This document shows, piece after piece, positions 8,861 to 16,181 of a DNA stretch of 21,123 nucleotides. The DNA is from Candidatus Rifleibacteriota bacterium (GTDB lineage Bacteria > Vulcanimicrobiota > Xenobia > Xenobiales > Xenobiaceae). A model generated the notes under the pieces. It worked only from the letters and a program-made list of their open reading frames with translations. It did no database searches and was not told where the DNA came from. Location of the stretch: the NCBI GenBank assembly GCA_900772775.1, contig CAAGRW010000023.1, forward strand, positions 1 to 21,123, in the 5' to 3' direction. The first letter of the stretch is position 1; every line of letters begins with the position of its first letter. The position numbers and the translations under genes are program-made.

Positions 8861-8969
8861 GAAATGTTATAGCGGCCATATTTTACCACACACCAACGCA
8901 AAGCCCCTTGCTTTATTGTTTGGAATGTGGAGTTACATGCTACTCGCAAAAAAAATACGGGGAGTTAAT

Positions 8970-9014
8970 TTGCATACGGCGAAGCCGAGCGAGCAAAAGG
9001 ACTTACGTTTATGA
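8970..9014 (+). CDS. Possible 14-codon leader peptide coupled to the PSP1/RicT-like gene
   Basis: A TTG codon at 8970-8972 follows GGGGAG (8959-8964) by 5 nt. It opens a 14-codon frame (LHTAKPSEQKDLRL) ending in TGA at 9012-9014. The stop overlaps the ATG of the next gene as ATGA, the classic arrangement for translational coupling. The peptide has no recognised motif and the start is TTG, so this may be chance. The downstream gene also has its own ribosome binding site inside the frame (AAAAGGA, 8995-9001). Confidence 0.25.
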   Translation: MHTAKPSEQKDLRL

Positions 9015-9694
9015 AAAAATATTATGAAGTTAGCGTGTCGGCTGCTAAAGTCCCGATTTTTTTCGAAGCTCTCAACGGAGCTGAATATGATCCGGGCCAA
9101 AAAGTAATTGTTGAAGGAGCAAGAGGAAGAGAACTGGGCACAATTACCGATTCTCCTCCAGTGCTGAGTAGTGCTTCGCCTAATCGCACAGCCGCTCTAG
9201 TCTCGGCTGCCAATCCAAGCGTGCCCAGCATAATAGTCGGCCAAGCTTCCAAAGAAGATATCGTCTTGGCAAAAGAGAGAGAACTGCAAGGTAACCAGGC
9301 TCTAAAAGTAGTTAAAGAACGCGTAGAGTTTCACAAACTGGCCATGCAAGTGCTCTCAGCTTCCATAACTTTAGATGGCAGCAGAATTGTCATAGAGTTT
9401 TATGCTGAACAAAGAGTTGATTTTAGGGCTTTAGTTCACGACTTAGCTTCCAAATTTAAAATGCGCATCGAATTGCGTCAGATAGGGCCACGTGACAGAG
9501 CGATTTTAATGGGAGGGCGAGGCGTTTGTGGACGCGGCCTGTGCTGTTCTGCATGGCTACGCGATTTTTCTTCAGTCTCTATAAAAATGGCCAAAAATCA
9601 AAAAATGCCTCTCAATCCAGGCAAAGTGTCAGGTGCTTGTGGACGACTAATGTGTTGTCTTAAATTTGAGCCCAACCAAACGACAAATAATTAA
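9011..9694 (+). CDS. PSP1 domain protein, RicT/YaaT-like
   Basis: The 227-aa protein has a PSP1 C-terminal domain at about 85-220. The cysteine signature is complete: C173, C178, C179 in GVCGRGLCC, and C210, C215, C216 in GACGRLMCC, separated by IKMAKNQKMPLNPGKVSG (191-208). In Bacillus subtilis the homologue RicT works with RicA and RicF in a cytoplasmic Fe-S complex that affects RNase Y-dependent mRNA processing. I see no RicA or RicF gene here, so that role is not shown. The protein stops 11 residues after the last cysteine; RicT (about 275 aa) carries a longer tail. The N-terminal region has a roughly 35-residue Ser/Ala/Pro-rich insert at about 49-80. ATG 9011 follows AAAAGGA by 9 nt. The gene is divergent from the peptidase and ends at a strong terminator. 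Confidence 0.9.
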   Translation: MKKYYEVSVSAAKVPIFFEALNGAEYDPGQKVIVEGARGRELGTITDSPPVLSSASPNRTAALVSAANPSVPSIIVGQASKEDIVLAKERELQGNQALKVVKERVEFHKLAMQVLSASITLDGSRIVIEFYAEQRVDFRALVHDLASKFKMRIELRQIGPRDRAILMGGRGVCGRGLCCSAWLRDFSSVSIKMAKNQKMPLNPGKVSGACGRLMCCLKFEPNQTTNN

Positions 9695-9705
9695 GAACAA
9701 ATAGC

Positions 9706-9759
9706 AAAGAACCGGCCTCGCTTCTCTAATTATCAGAAAAAAGCGAGGCCGGTTCTTTT
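9706..9759. terminator. Strong bidirectional hairpin terminator
   Basis: An 18-bp perfect stem pairs 9706-9723 with 9741-9758, with GC-rich core ACCGGCCTCGC/GCGAGGCCGGT and a 17-nt loop. A T-tract (TTCTTTTGTT) follows on the plus strand. It starts 11 nt after the PSP1 gene stop and lies 28 nt beyond the stop of the opposing Ser-rich gene, so it can serve both. Confidence 0.9.
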
Positions 9760-9786
9760 GTTAATATTTCAAACTAAGCTAGGCGA

Positions 9787-10983
9787 TTAAGCTAAAAGGG
9801 TGGCGCTAATGCCGTTAGCAGATAAAGCTTTATCATACATAGCTTTCAACTCGGAGAGAGAGAGAATACCGTCAGTCATTTCAGAGTTGTATTTGATTAC
9901 CAACTCGTTGGTAGACATAGCAGTAGTTTGCAAATTCTGTACGGACATTACATCAGAACTAATGCTGGGAGTGTCATTCAAACCACAAGCGGACATGTAA
10001 TCGGAGATCATTGAATCGTATCCCTGGCCATACATATCTTGAACTTGTTGCATATATTCGGAATAGTCAAACTCGGGAACGACAGCAGAATTGTCACTGA
10101 GCTTGGTTCCATCAGAAATAGTACCGTTCTGATAAAGAGAAGTTAAGCCCTCATAAGCGATTGAATTGTCGGTAAATACGGAGAAATTGTCCTTAGAATT
10201 CAAAGCAGACAACATGGAAGAATAGCTATAATCGTTGAAAGCATTCTTCTGATCGCTTACGGAAGGAGTGGTATTCTGGAAGTAAGAGGTAAGACCACTG
10301 GCAGAATCTTTGCTACCGGTTAAAGTGGAAGGCAAAGTATTCTTGGAAGCTAAATTGGTACGAATTTGAGCATTCCATTTATCCATACTGGCTAAAAGAG
10401 AGCCGTCTTGGAAGCAACTCGGAGCACAAGTTTGTACGTTTTGGCTGGGAGTAGAGCCATAAGTTTTGATACCAATGACATCTTTATAATATTGGGTGGC
10501 GGCTTCCGGGGTCATGACAAAGTCGGTCATGCTACGCACAGCCGTGGGGTCCTGGCCATTGGCAGTGACAGAAGTGCCAGCCAAGGCGGCATTGGCGGCT
10601 TTTTTAGTCCAGGCAGAAGCATAATCGCTAATGGACTCATAATTGTCGCCTTTAAGCTCTATGGAATAGTTGGCTGCTCCCTGAGGATCTTTCAAACTAA
10701 AGGCAGTATCATTGCGCTCTTGAAGCTGCTGCTGCATTTGAGCGGGAGTAGCGAAAGTACCTTCGCTCTGAGAAGTAGAAGAAGAGCCCAACAAGTTAGA
10801 AACACTGCTTGCAGCCTCTACACCGGCGCTGGAGCCGGACACGGAAGAAGCGGATACTGAACCGATAAGCCCTTTGGTGACACCTGATAAAGCCTTGGTT
10901 GCGCTTACATTTGCTCCTCCGGAGATTTGCGCACTTTGTACAGACTGGATGTTGACACTGTTATTAACTTGCTGTGAAATCAT
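9787..10983 (-). CDS. Ser/Ala/Thr-rich orphan protein
   Basis: I do not recognise this 398-aa protein. It has no export signal or membrane segment. The first ~85 residues (from MISQQVNNSVNIQSVQSAQ) are Ser/Ala/Val/Gln-rich and probably disordered. The rest is Ser/Asn/Tyr/Gln-rich with helical stretches. There are three Cys, two in TCAPSC. Near the C-terminus SEMTDGILSLSE (about 367-378) looks like a degenerate EF-hand loop that lacks acidic ligands at positions 1 and 3. The frame is open up to a TTG at 11121, but that codon lies in the -10 box of the promoter. ATG 10981-10983 is chosen because GAGGG lies 4 nt upstream. ATG 11073 (30 codons earlier) is possible but lacks a good binding site. 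Composition resembles secreted or surface filament proteins, but that is only a guess. Confidence 0.7.
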   Translation of the reverse strand: MISQQVNNSVNIQSVQSAQISGGANVSATKALSGVTKGLIGSVSASSVSGSSAGVEAASSVSNLLGSSSTSQSEGTFATPAQMQQQLQERNDTAFSLKDPQGAANYSIELKGDNYESISDYASAWTKKAANAALAGTSVTANGQDPTAVRSMTDFVMTPEAATQYYKDVIGIKTYGSTPSQNVQTCAPSCFQDGSLLASMDKWNAQIRTNLASKNTLPSTLTGSKDSASGLTSYFQNTTPSVSDQKNAFNDYSYSSMLSALNSKDNFSVFTDNSIAYEGLTSLYQNGTISDGTKLSDNSAVVPEFDYSEYMQQVQDMYGQGYDSMISDYMSACGLNDTPSISSDVMSVQNLQTTAMSTNELVIKYNSEMTDGILSLSELKAMYDKALSANGISATLLA

Positions 10984-11114
10984 CTGACCCTCAACAATCT
11001 GAAGTTTTAAGCGAGCCCCGCCCCCTATAAAATCGATCTCCGGGACGACGCCAAGCACCTCTGAGTCTAGCATAGATCCCGCTTCCCGGGATTTACCGAC
11101 TCCTCTAATTCCTT
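10984..11114 (-). promoter_or_regulatory. Long GC-rich leader (5' UTR) of the Ser-rich gene, possibly structured
   Basis: From the predicted transcription start (about 11114) to ATG 10983 there are about 130 nt. GAGTC (11063-11067) and GACTC (11098-11102) could form an outer stem around the hairpin ATCCCG/CGGGAT (11076-11081 with 11087-11092, 5-nt loop). Further down is a G-rich block (about 11015-11030 on the minus strand: GGGGGCGGGG). I recognise no known riboswitch. If ATG 11073 is the real start, part of this region is coding. Confidence 0.35.
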
Positions 11115-11120
11115 GGCTCA

Positions 11121-11149
11121 ATTATCACCACAAAGGGATAAGAAGTCAA
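11121..11149 (-). promoter_or_regulatory. Sigma70-type promoter of the Ser-rich gene
   Basis: On the minus strand TTGACT (11144-11149) and GATAAT (11121-11126) are separated by exactly 17 nt. Each box matches the consensus at 5 of 6 positions. The expected start is near 11114. This makes the most upstream TTG start of the downstream frame impossible, because it lies in the -10 box. Confidence 0.7.
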
Positions 11150-11171
11150 CAGAAAGCAGGAAAAACTTTAC

Positions 11172-11194
11172 AAAAAAAAGGATTTTAAGTCCTT
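11172..11194 (-). terminator. Terminator of the DUF554 gene
   Basis: On the minus strand AAGGA pairs with TCCTT around a 7-nt spacer and is followed by a long T run (eight T) at 11172-11179. The site starts 14 nt after the DUF554 stop. The stem is short, but the T-tract is strong. Confidence 0.6.
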
Positions 11195-11207
11195 CCCTCT
11201 TTTAATT

Positions 11208-11921
11208 CTAATTCAGCAATTTAGCGATAAAATCGAATAAAGGGCATAAGATAAAGGGAAAAAACATAGCAGGAATGTAGTTGGCCAATTTCAATTTGGT
11301 AACATCCAACATATTAAGACCAATGCCCATAACGATAACAGAGCCAACGCAATTTAGTTCTCCTATGGAAGCTTCCGTCAAAAACGGAGCCATAAAACCA
11401 GCGCTGGCCGCGATACCACCTTCTACCAAAAAGATAGGTACAGCCGACAGAGCTACACCAGGCCCCATTGTAGAAGCAAAAAATATAGAAGACGTTACGT
11501 CAATAGCCGACTTGGCAAAAAGTATTGTGTGATCGCCACGCAATCCGTCTTGCAAAGCACCCATTACAGCCATTGAACCTATGCAATAGAAAATAGAAGC
11601 ATAGGCAAAGCCCTGAGCAAAAGAATGACCTTCTCCAGAAGCGCTGCCGGCGAATTTTCGGCCGATCATAGTGCCAAAACGCTCTAAACGCGTATTTAAA
11701 TGGAGTCCTTCACCGACAAAGGCTCCAAATACCATAGACATAATAACCACTAAGGGCTGCTTACTTGTATTCAGACCGCTCACACCTATAAACAAAAGAC
11801 ACAGAGCTAAACCGCCCATAACCGTCTTGTTAAAATGGCGAGGTATACCCTTTTTAAATAGCATACCCAAAGCAGAGCCTACAATTACTGAAGCCGCATT
11901 GGTAATAGAGCCTATCAACAT
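11208..11921 (-). CDS. DUF554 family integral membrane protein
   Basis: The 237-aa protein is membrane-embedded along most of its length, with about six or seven hydrophobic helices. It matches the DUF554 (YdfK-like) family: N-terminal GSITNAASVIVGSALGMLFK (4-23), the GLALCLLFIGVSGL helix, the FYCIGSMAVMGALQDGLRGD element in the middle, and KSAIDVTSSIFFASTMGPGV after it. Length is typical. The family is widespread in bacteria, including Firmicutes, with no settled function; a transport role is often supposed. The ATG at 11919-11921 has no real Shine-Dalgarno site. It has its own promoter just beyond the preceding gene and a terminator after it, so it is likely monocistronic. Confidence 0.93.
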   Translation of the reverse strand: MLIGSITNAASVIVGSALGMLFKKGIPRHFNKTVMGGLALCLLFIGVSGLNTSKQPLVVIMSMVFGAFVGEGLHLNTRLERFGTMIGRKFAGSASGEGHSFAQGFAYASIFYCIGSMAVMGALQDGLRGDHTILFAKSAIDVTSSIFFASTMGPGVALSAVPIFLVEGGIAASAGFMAPFLTEASIGELNCVGSVIVMGIGLNMLDVTKLKLANYIPAMFFPFILCPLFDFIAKLLN

Positions 11922-11952
11922 ATAATATTTGTACTTTCTGTATAAACGAAAT

Positions 11953-11981
11953 CAAGCCGCAGTTTAAAAAGCTGCAGCTTG
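11953..11981 (-). other. Hairpin at the 5' end of the DUF554 transcript / end of the lpt operon
   Basis: On the minus strand CAAGCTGCAG (11972-11981) pairs with CTGCGGCTTG (11953-11962), 10 bp with one G-U wobble and a 9-nt loop. It lies 31 nt after the stop of the acetyltransferase gene and at the expected start of the DUF554 message. It could be a weak terminator for the upstream operon (the tail ATTTCGTTT is poor), a 5' stabilising hairpin, or both. Confidence 0.5.
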
Positions 11982-11984
11982 CAC

Positions 11985-12012
11985 ATAATAGTTATTTTTT
12001 TTTAACAGTCAA
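11985..12012 (-). promoter_or_regulatory. Sigma70-type promoter of the DUF554 gene
   Basis: On the minus strand TTGACT (12007-12012) directly follows the stop of the acetyltransferase gene. TATTAT (11985-11990) follows after 16 nt, and the spacer contains nine consecutive A. Both boxes match the consensus at 5 of 6 positions. The expected start is near 11978. Confidence 0.65.
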
Positions 12013-12591
12013 CTACGACAGGGGTTTAATAACTTTGCAAGGATTTCCATAAGCTAAAACATGATCGGGAATATCTTTAGTGACTACGCTTCCAGCACCA
12101 ATTACGGATTTTTCACCAATAGTTACCCCAGGAAGAATAGTAACATTTCCTCCTAGCCAGACCCCATTCTTTATGGTAACAGGCTTAGCTGTTTCTAATC
12201 CTAGCAACCTAACTTCACTTTCCAAAGGGTGAATTGCCGTATAAATTCCACAATTAGGCCCAATTAACACATTGTCACCTATAGTCACATTGGCACAATC
12301 GAGTACCACGCAATTGTAATTGATATAGCAATTGCTTCCTATGCTGATATTTTCTCCATAATCGCAAGCAAAACGCGCCATTATAGCCGTATTTTCTCCG
12401 ATAAAGCCAAACAATTCTCGGGCAATTTCAGCCGCTTTTTGACTGTCAGAAGAAATATAGCTATTTAATTTTTCTGTTAAATCTAGAGCCCGGCGGCGTT
12501 TTTGCAACAGTTCTTCATCAGCTGGATTATACAGCAAACCGGAACGCATTTTGGCAAATTCAGTTAGATCCTTACCGGCACTATCTACCAT
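12013..12591 (-). CDS. Hexapeptide-repeat O-acetyltransferase (maltose/galactoside/NodL type)
   Basis: The 192-aa protein has the Maa/LacA/NodL layout: an N-terminal helical acceptor domain (about 9-62, beginning near EFAKMRSGLLYNP), then a left-handed beta-helix of hexapeptide repeats (about 64-185; for example IGDNVLIGPN and VTIGEKSVIGAG). The catalytic His is H121 in YTAIHPLE, and the C-terminal GNPCKVI is the usual CoA-side end. Family members move acetyl from acetyl-CoA to a sugar hydroxyl in the cytoplasm; the true acceptor is unknown. The ATG at 12589-12591 is only 3 nt after the stop of the Sel1 gene, and its binding site (GAGGA) lies in the end of that gene, so translation is probably coupled. 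As the last gene of an lpt operon it might modify an envelope sugar, but that is inference. Confidence 0.92.
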   Translation of the reverse strand: MVDSAGKDLTEFAKMRSGLLYNPADEELLQKRRRALDLTEKLNSYISSDSQKAAEIARELFGFIGENTAIMARFACDYGENISIGSNCYINYNCVVLDCANVTIGDNVLIGPNCGIYTAIHPLESEVRLLGLETAKPVTIKNGVWLGGNVTILPGVTIGEKSVIGAGSVVTKDIPDHVLAYGNPCKVIKPLS

Positions 12592-12594
12592 AGT

Positions 12595-14646
12595 CTACTC
12601 TTCCTCATCAGTAACAGCATTTGTACTTTCTTGAGTCTCATAAACTTTAATAAATTCTTCAAGTTCTTTGAGCGACAAATAATTGAAGCCAAATGCCAAA
12701 CGCTCAGTCAAACTGGGCAATTGCTCGGAGTCTACGCCTTCAAGCAAAGATACATTATCCTTGCCCTCTACGTCTCCGTGCTCGGCGGCTTTCTTAAACC
12801 ACTCTCCGGCAACTTCATAATTTTTATTGACAACTAAACCGGTAAAATAGGCTACGCCAAGAGCGTTCTCAGCATTGCCATAACCTTGACCGGCAGCGCG
12901 ACGCCACCACTTTAAAGCCTTTTGGTTGTTTTGCTCATTGGCGCGACCGTAATAGTAGCAATATCCCAAATTGTTTTGGGCAATAGCATAGCCACTGCGA
13001 GCCACATTGTTCCAGTGAGTAATGCACTTGCTGAAATTTTTATGCGTACCTACGCCCTCATAATACATGCATCCCAAAGCGTAATCGGCTAAGATACTGC
13101 CTTTGTCGGCGGCTCTATTAAAGAGTTTAAAAGCAGCTTTAGGATCTGCTTTTACACCTTCTCCCAAAAGGTAGGCTGCCCCAAGGTAGGCTTGGGCTTC
13201 AGTTATATCTTGATCGGACGCTTTGCGCAAAAGCTGAGCCGACTTTGCATAATCTTGGGAAACAATCACACCATTTCTATAGCACATAGCCAACTCGTAC
13301 TGAGCTTCACCGTCTCCCTGATCGGCAGCTTCTGTATAGAGCTCGACAGCACGCCCCATATCTTGCTCAACTCCCTGACCTGAAGCATAGCAACGTCCCA
13401 AACAATATTTGGCCGCCGGAATACCATGTTCGGCAGCTACGCCGTACCAGCGGGCCGCCTCTTCATAATTTTGTTCTGTGCCTTTGCCTTGCTGATAAAG
13501 CGAAGCCAATTGCAATTGTGCTTTGGGATAATTTTGAGCGGCTGCTTTGGAAAAATATTCGAAAGCTTTGCGATAGTCACGACCAACGCCGAAAGCATTT
13601 AAGTAAGACCAACCGGCATTATATTGAGCTCCGGCCAGTCCCTGATCAGCCGCAGCTACAAATAAACGCGCAGCCTCACGCGGATTGCGCTGCACCCCTT
13701 CACCGTTTTTATAGCAAACGCCTAAATTGTTCTGAGCTTTGGCATTGCCACCGATAGCAGCCCTCTGATACCAAGAGAAGGCTTTATTTAAATCTTTTTC
13801 GACTCCAGAACCGGCACTATAGCACATGCCCAAATTGCATTGGGCACTCGCTTCCCCGGCATTGGCTGCTCTAAAATAGAGATCTATGGCTTTTTGCTGA
13901 TCTTTCTCCACCCCTTGGCCCAAATCGTAACAAACACCTAAGTTGTACATAGCGTTAGGTAGTTTTTGATTGGCAGCTCGCAAAAACCAAGCAGCGGCTT
14001 GTTGATAATCACGCTCCACGCCACGACCGAAGTAGTAGTAACGACCTAAATTATTTTGAGCTTCTGGAATTCCACCGAAAGCAGCGCTTTCGTAGTAGCT
14101 GGCAGCAGTAGCAAAATTTTGTTCTACACCGCGACCATTTTCATAACACAGTCCAAGGTAGTACTGAGCTAAGTGATCATCTTGCTCACTGGCTTTTGTC
14201 AACCACTCAGCGGCTTTGGCATAGTCAAGTTCGACGCCTTCGCCTTTATAGTAGCAGCGTCCCAAGAAGCTCTGTGCTCCTACGTGTCCATCCTCGGCGG
14301 CTTGGGTAAAGAACTTGATAGCTTTAGGAAAAACCTTTTCGTTGTAGTATTTTTGTGCCAATTGATAATTGTATTCCGGAGTTCCGGCAGCCGGAGCTGA
14401 AATTTTCTTATTTGTACTAAGCTGAATTTCCGACTCGTTTTTGGCAGAAAGCAAGTTTGGCAAGTTGCTTTCGGACAAGCAATAAGAAGTTGACGGTTCA
14501 AATATTTCCGCAGTGGGCAGCTCTTTAGCAGGCTGCGCTTGTGCGGTCCCTGCTAAAGCAAGAATCAAACAAAAAGTGAACGTTCCCCTACTGAGTTTGC
14601 ACTCAAAGGGAAATTTGCATATTGTATTTTCTTGTTCTAAATGCAC
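12595..14646 (-). CDS. Exported Sel1-repeat (TPR-like) solenoid protein
   Basis: The chosen start gives 683 aa. The frame is open up to 14769, but that start would overlap the YqgF-like gene by 59 nt and bury the signal peptide. GTG 14644-14646 has AGAGG 6 nt upstream (14653-14657). It gives a signal peptide with core TFTFCLILALAG and cleavage near AQA-QP, about 37 residues in. After a Ser/Asn-rich spacer come 14 consecutive 36-aa Sel1 repeats following AQxxLGxxYxxGxGVxxDxxxA, preceded by one degenerate helical pair. The last ~55 residues are acidic and non-repetitive. Sel1 solenoids are scaffolds that bind other proteins and have no activity of their own. The protein is probably periplasmic. 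It lies 64 nt after the YqgF-like gene and 3 nt before the acetyltransferase gene. Confidence 0.9.
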   Translation of the reverse strand: MHLEQENTICKFPFECKLSRGTFTFCLILALAGTAQAQPAKELPTAEIFEPSTSYCLSESNLPNLLSAKNESEIQLSTNKKISAPAAGTPEYNYQLAQKYYNEKVFPKAIKFFTQAAEDGHVGAQSFLGRCYYKGEGVELDYAKAAEWLTKASEQDDHLAQYYLGLCYENGRGVEQNFATAASYYESAAFGGIPEAQNNLGRYYYFGRGVERDYQQAAAWFLRAANQKLPNAMYNLGVCYDLGQGVEKDQQKAIDLYFRAANAGEASAQCNLGMCYSAGSGVEKDLNKAFSWYQRAAIGGNAKAQNNLGVCYKNGEGVQRNPREAARLFVAAADQGLAGAQYNAGWSYLNAFGVGRDYRKAFEYFSKAAAQNYPKAQLQLASLYQQGKGTEQNYEEAARWYGVAAEHGIPAAKYCLGRCYASGQGVEQDMGRAVELYTEAADQGDGEAQYELAMCYRNGVIVSQDYAKSAQLLRKASDQDITEAQAYLGAAYLLGEGVKADPKAAFKLFNRAADKGSILADYALGCMYYEGVGTHKNFSKCITHWNNVARSGYAIAQNNLGYCYYYGRANEQNNQKALKWWRRAAGQGYGNAENALGVAYFTGLVVNKNYEVAGEWFKKAAEHGDVEGKDNVSLLEGVDSEQLPSLTERLAFGFNYLSLKELEEFIKVYETQESTNAVTDEEE

Positions 14647-14652
14647 CTTGCA

Positions 14653-14657
14653 CCTCT
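14653..14657 (-). promoter_or_regulatory. Ribosome binding site deciding the Sel1-protein start
   Basis: AGAGG on the minus strand lies 6 nt before GTG 14644-14646. The site supports the start that leaves the signal peptide at the N-terminus and removes overlap with the upstream gene. Confidence 0.6.
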
Positions 14658-14710
14658 GTAGCTTCAAATAGCTTCGCCCGTAAGCGAGCGTACAATCGGC
14701 TTTCCTTTTA

Positions 14711-15109
14711 TCAGCTAATATGGGAATTAAGAAAATCTTCTGCCAGAACAATGGCTGCGTAATCATCATAAAGTTCAGGCGGAAAAAGCAAACTTAAAGG
14801 TAAGAAACGTCTAAGCCCGGTAGGAGGATGATCCTTAAAGTAGCGGAGCCTGGCTCTCTCGGTTGAATGAGTTTCATCAACAACATTGACTTCGCGTTCC
14901 AAAGCAGTTTGCACAATACGCACAACTTGTGCAGAACCTGTACTTCCACCCACAATAACGTGGCCAAAATTATAAACGCGGCTAAGTTCTACACACAATT
15001 TTCCCAGCGAAGCTACTGCCAATACTCGATGCTCTAAAACTCCTTTACATGCAGAGACAACCGCCACTCCACATTTTTTACTGCCAGGATCTATCGACAG
15101 AACTATCAA
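14711..15109 (-). CDS. YqgF/RuvX-like RNase H-fold protein
   Basis: The 132-aa protein has the RuvC/RNase H fold seen in YqgF (RuvX) proteins, which process pre-16S rRNA in Escherichia coli. Motif 1 is LSIDPGSKKCGVAVV (4-18, with D7). Motif 2 is VVDETHSTERA (76-86, with E79), like the DExxST element of YqgF. Motif 3 is LYDDYAAIVLA (113-123, with D115/D116). The three acidic positions needed for metal binding are therefore present. It is probably a paralogue rather than the genuine RuvX, because motif 1 and the middle are unusual and it sits beside DUF3084. The start is TTG at 15107-15109, with GGAGG 6 nt upstream (15116-15120). It overlaps the DUF3084 stop by 4 nt (TTGA). Fold call is sure; the substrate is not. 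Confidence 0.85.
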   Translation of the reverse strand: MIVLSIDPGSKKCGVAVVSACKGVLEHRVLAVASLGKLCVELSRVYNFGHVIVGGSTGSAQVVRIVQTALEREVNVVDETHSTERARLRYFKDHPPTGLRRFLPLSLLFPPELYDDYAAIVLAEDFLNSHIS

Positions 15110-16104
15110 TAGTAGCCTCCCTCCCCATAGTTGTAATATTCGGTTCCAGGAGTTTCCGAAGTTTCTAAGCTATGTACTTCAACTCTTATATCGAGGCTGC
15201 TAGTTTCGTAAAGATCGCGATTGGCCACTGCCACAACCTCGAATTTACCATTTTCTTTACCCATCTCCTCTTGCAAACGCTCTATATCGGCGCTATTGAG
15301 TTCGCCTCCCAACTCTCCATCTATAGGACGCATGCCTTTAGCGATAGCTTTTCTACGCGTATCTTCAATAAATTTTAAAAATTCTAAAGCTGAACGTTGT
15401 TTGTCCATCGCTCTTTTGGAAACAACTTCACCCTCTGAAAAAACTTTACGTACTTTCCAAGACTCCAAACGCAACGGCGCTCGATGTGAATAAAGACAAT
15501 TCTGAGCTGCCAATACTCTTAAACCTATAAACCCCTGCTCTCCAGAAATAGACGTAACTAATTCTTCAACTTGTTCGGGATCGTAATCGATAAGAACATC
15601 AGTTACCGGAGTGGGTTTATACCCTTTTTCGGCAGCGATCGAGTTGCTGCGCATTATGGTGCGGACATTGGCTTCAGCCAATAAGCTGGTTACAGCTGCG
15701 CGAGTTCGCTCGTATGACAAACCACCGGGGATAGTCATATGCACTATCGGTTCATCAATGCGCCAAACAAAAGTGCCCTCAGCCAAGGCTTGTTGCAAAG
15801 CGTCTATATTCTGACGCAATTGCGTTTCCTCGGCACGCAGCTTTTCCAAACCTACTAGCAAACTGCGTACAGGTTCTGAAAGGCAGGCAAAAACTGTAAG
15901 GGTAATAATCGCAATAGCAACTCCGGTTACGGTAGTTATAAGTATAGAAGTGTGGCGTGGGCGCAAATGAAGAACGCTCATTTTGCGCTTACCTATTTGG
16001 CGTCCCAATTGGTTGGCTAAATAGGCTATGCCAGCAGCCACAGCAGCAACCAAAGCATAGACACAAGCCACCCTAATTACGGTATGCCAAGATAAAAAGT
16101 CCAC
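15106..16104 (-). CDS. DUF3084 domain membrane protein
   Basis: The 332-aa protein matches DUF3084, a family I associate with Cyanobacteria and other diderm Terrabacteria, of unknown function. Two membrane helices (about 10-31 and 53-75) flank the conserved cytoplasmic-looking loop GRQIGKRKMSVLHLRPRHT (34-52). A short coiled coil follows (about 82-110), then a mixed alpha/beta soluble part (111-310) and a Tyr/Gly-rich end (EYYNYGEGGYY). The start is GTG at 16102-16104, with a GGAG about 11 nt upstream. The last codons carry the binding site for the next gene, whose TTG start overlaps this stop by 4 nt. The preceding gap to lptF/G is 77 nt, the longest in the operon. Context suggests a role linked to envelope assembly. 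Confidence 0.88.
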   Translation of the reverse strand: MDFLSWHTVIRVACVYALVAAVAAGIAYLANQLGRQIGKRKMSVLHLRPRHTSILITTVTGVAIAIITLTVFACLSEPVRSLLVGLEKLRAEETQLRQNIDALQQALAEGTFVWRIDEPIVHMTIPGGLSYERTRAAVTSLLAEANVRTIMRSNSIAAEKGYKPTPVTDVLIDYDPEQVEELVTSISGEQGFIGLRVLAAQNCLYSHRAPLRLESWKVRKVFSEGEVVSKRAMDKQRSALEFLKFIEDTRRKAIAKGMRPIDGELGGELNSADIERLQEEMGKENGKFEVVAVANRDLYETSSLDIRVEVHSLETSETPGTEYYNYGEGGYY

Positions 16105-16181
16105 CTTCTATATAGCTCCACTTTCTCAAGTTTGCCTGAGAGGTTCAAATAGATTTCTCAAGCTCACCATATTGTCCCCAC
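16105..16181 (-). other. Gap between lptF/G and DUF3084 with 9-bp direct repeat
   Basis: TTTCTCAAG (plus strand) occurs at 16122-16130 and 16154-16162, 32 nt apart. Between them TTTGCCTGAGAGGTTCAAA (16131-16149) can fold as a small imperfect hairpin. No promoter or terminator is clear. It may carry a processing or regulatory site inside the operon. Confidence 0.25.

Noticed and set aside
9787..11121. 444-aa version of the Ser-rich protein
   Set aside because: Its TTG start lies in the -10 box of the predicted promoter.
12595..14769. Sel1 gene starting at 14769
   Set aside because: It would overlap the YqgF-like gene and place a 41-residue stretch before a good signal peptide; GTG 14646 has a better ribosome site.
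16131..16149. Glycine riboswitch fragment (CTCTCAGGCAAA on the minus strand)
   Set aside because: Only this short motif matches; the required upstream GGAGAG stem and other core parts are absent and the gap is too short.
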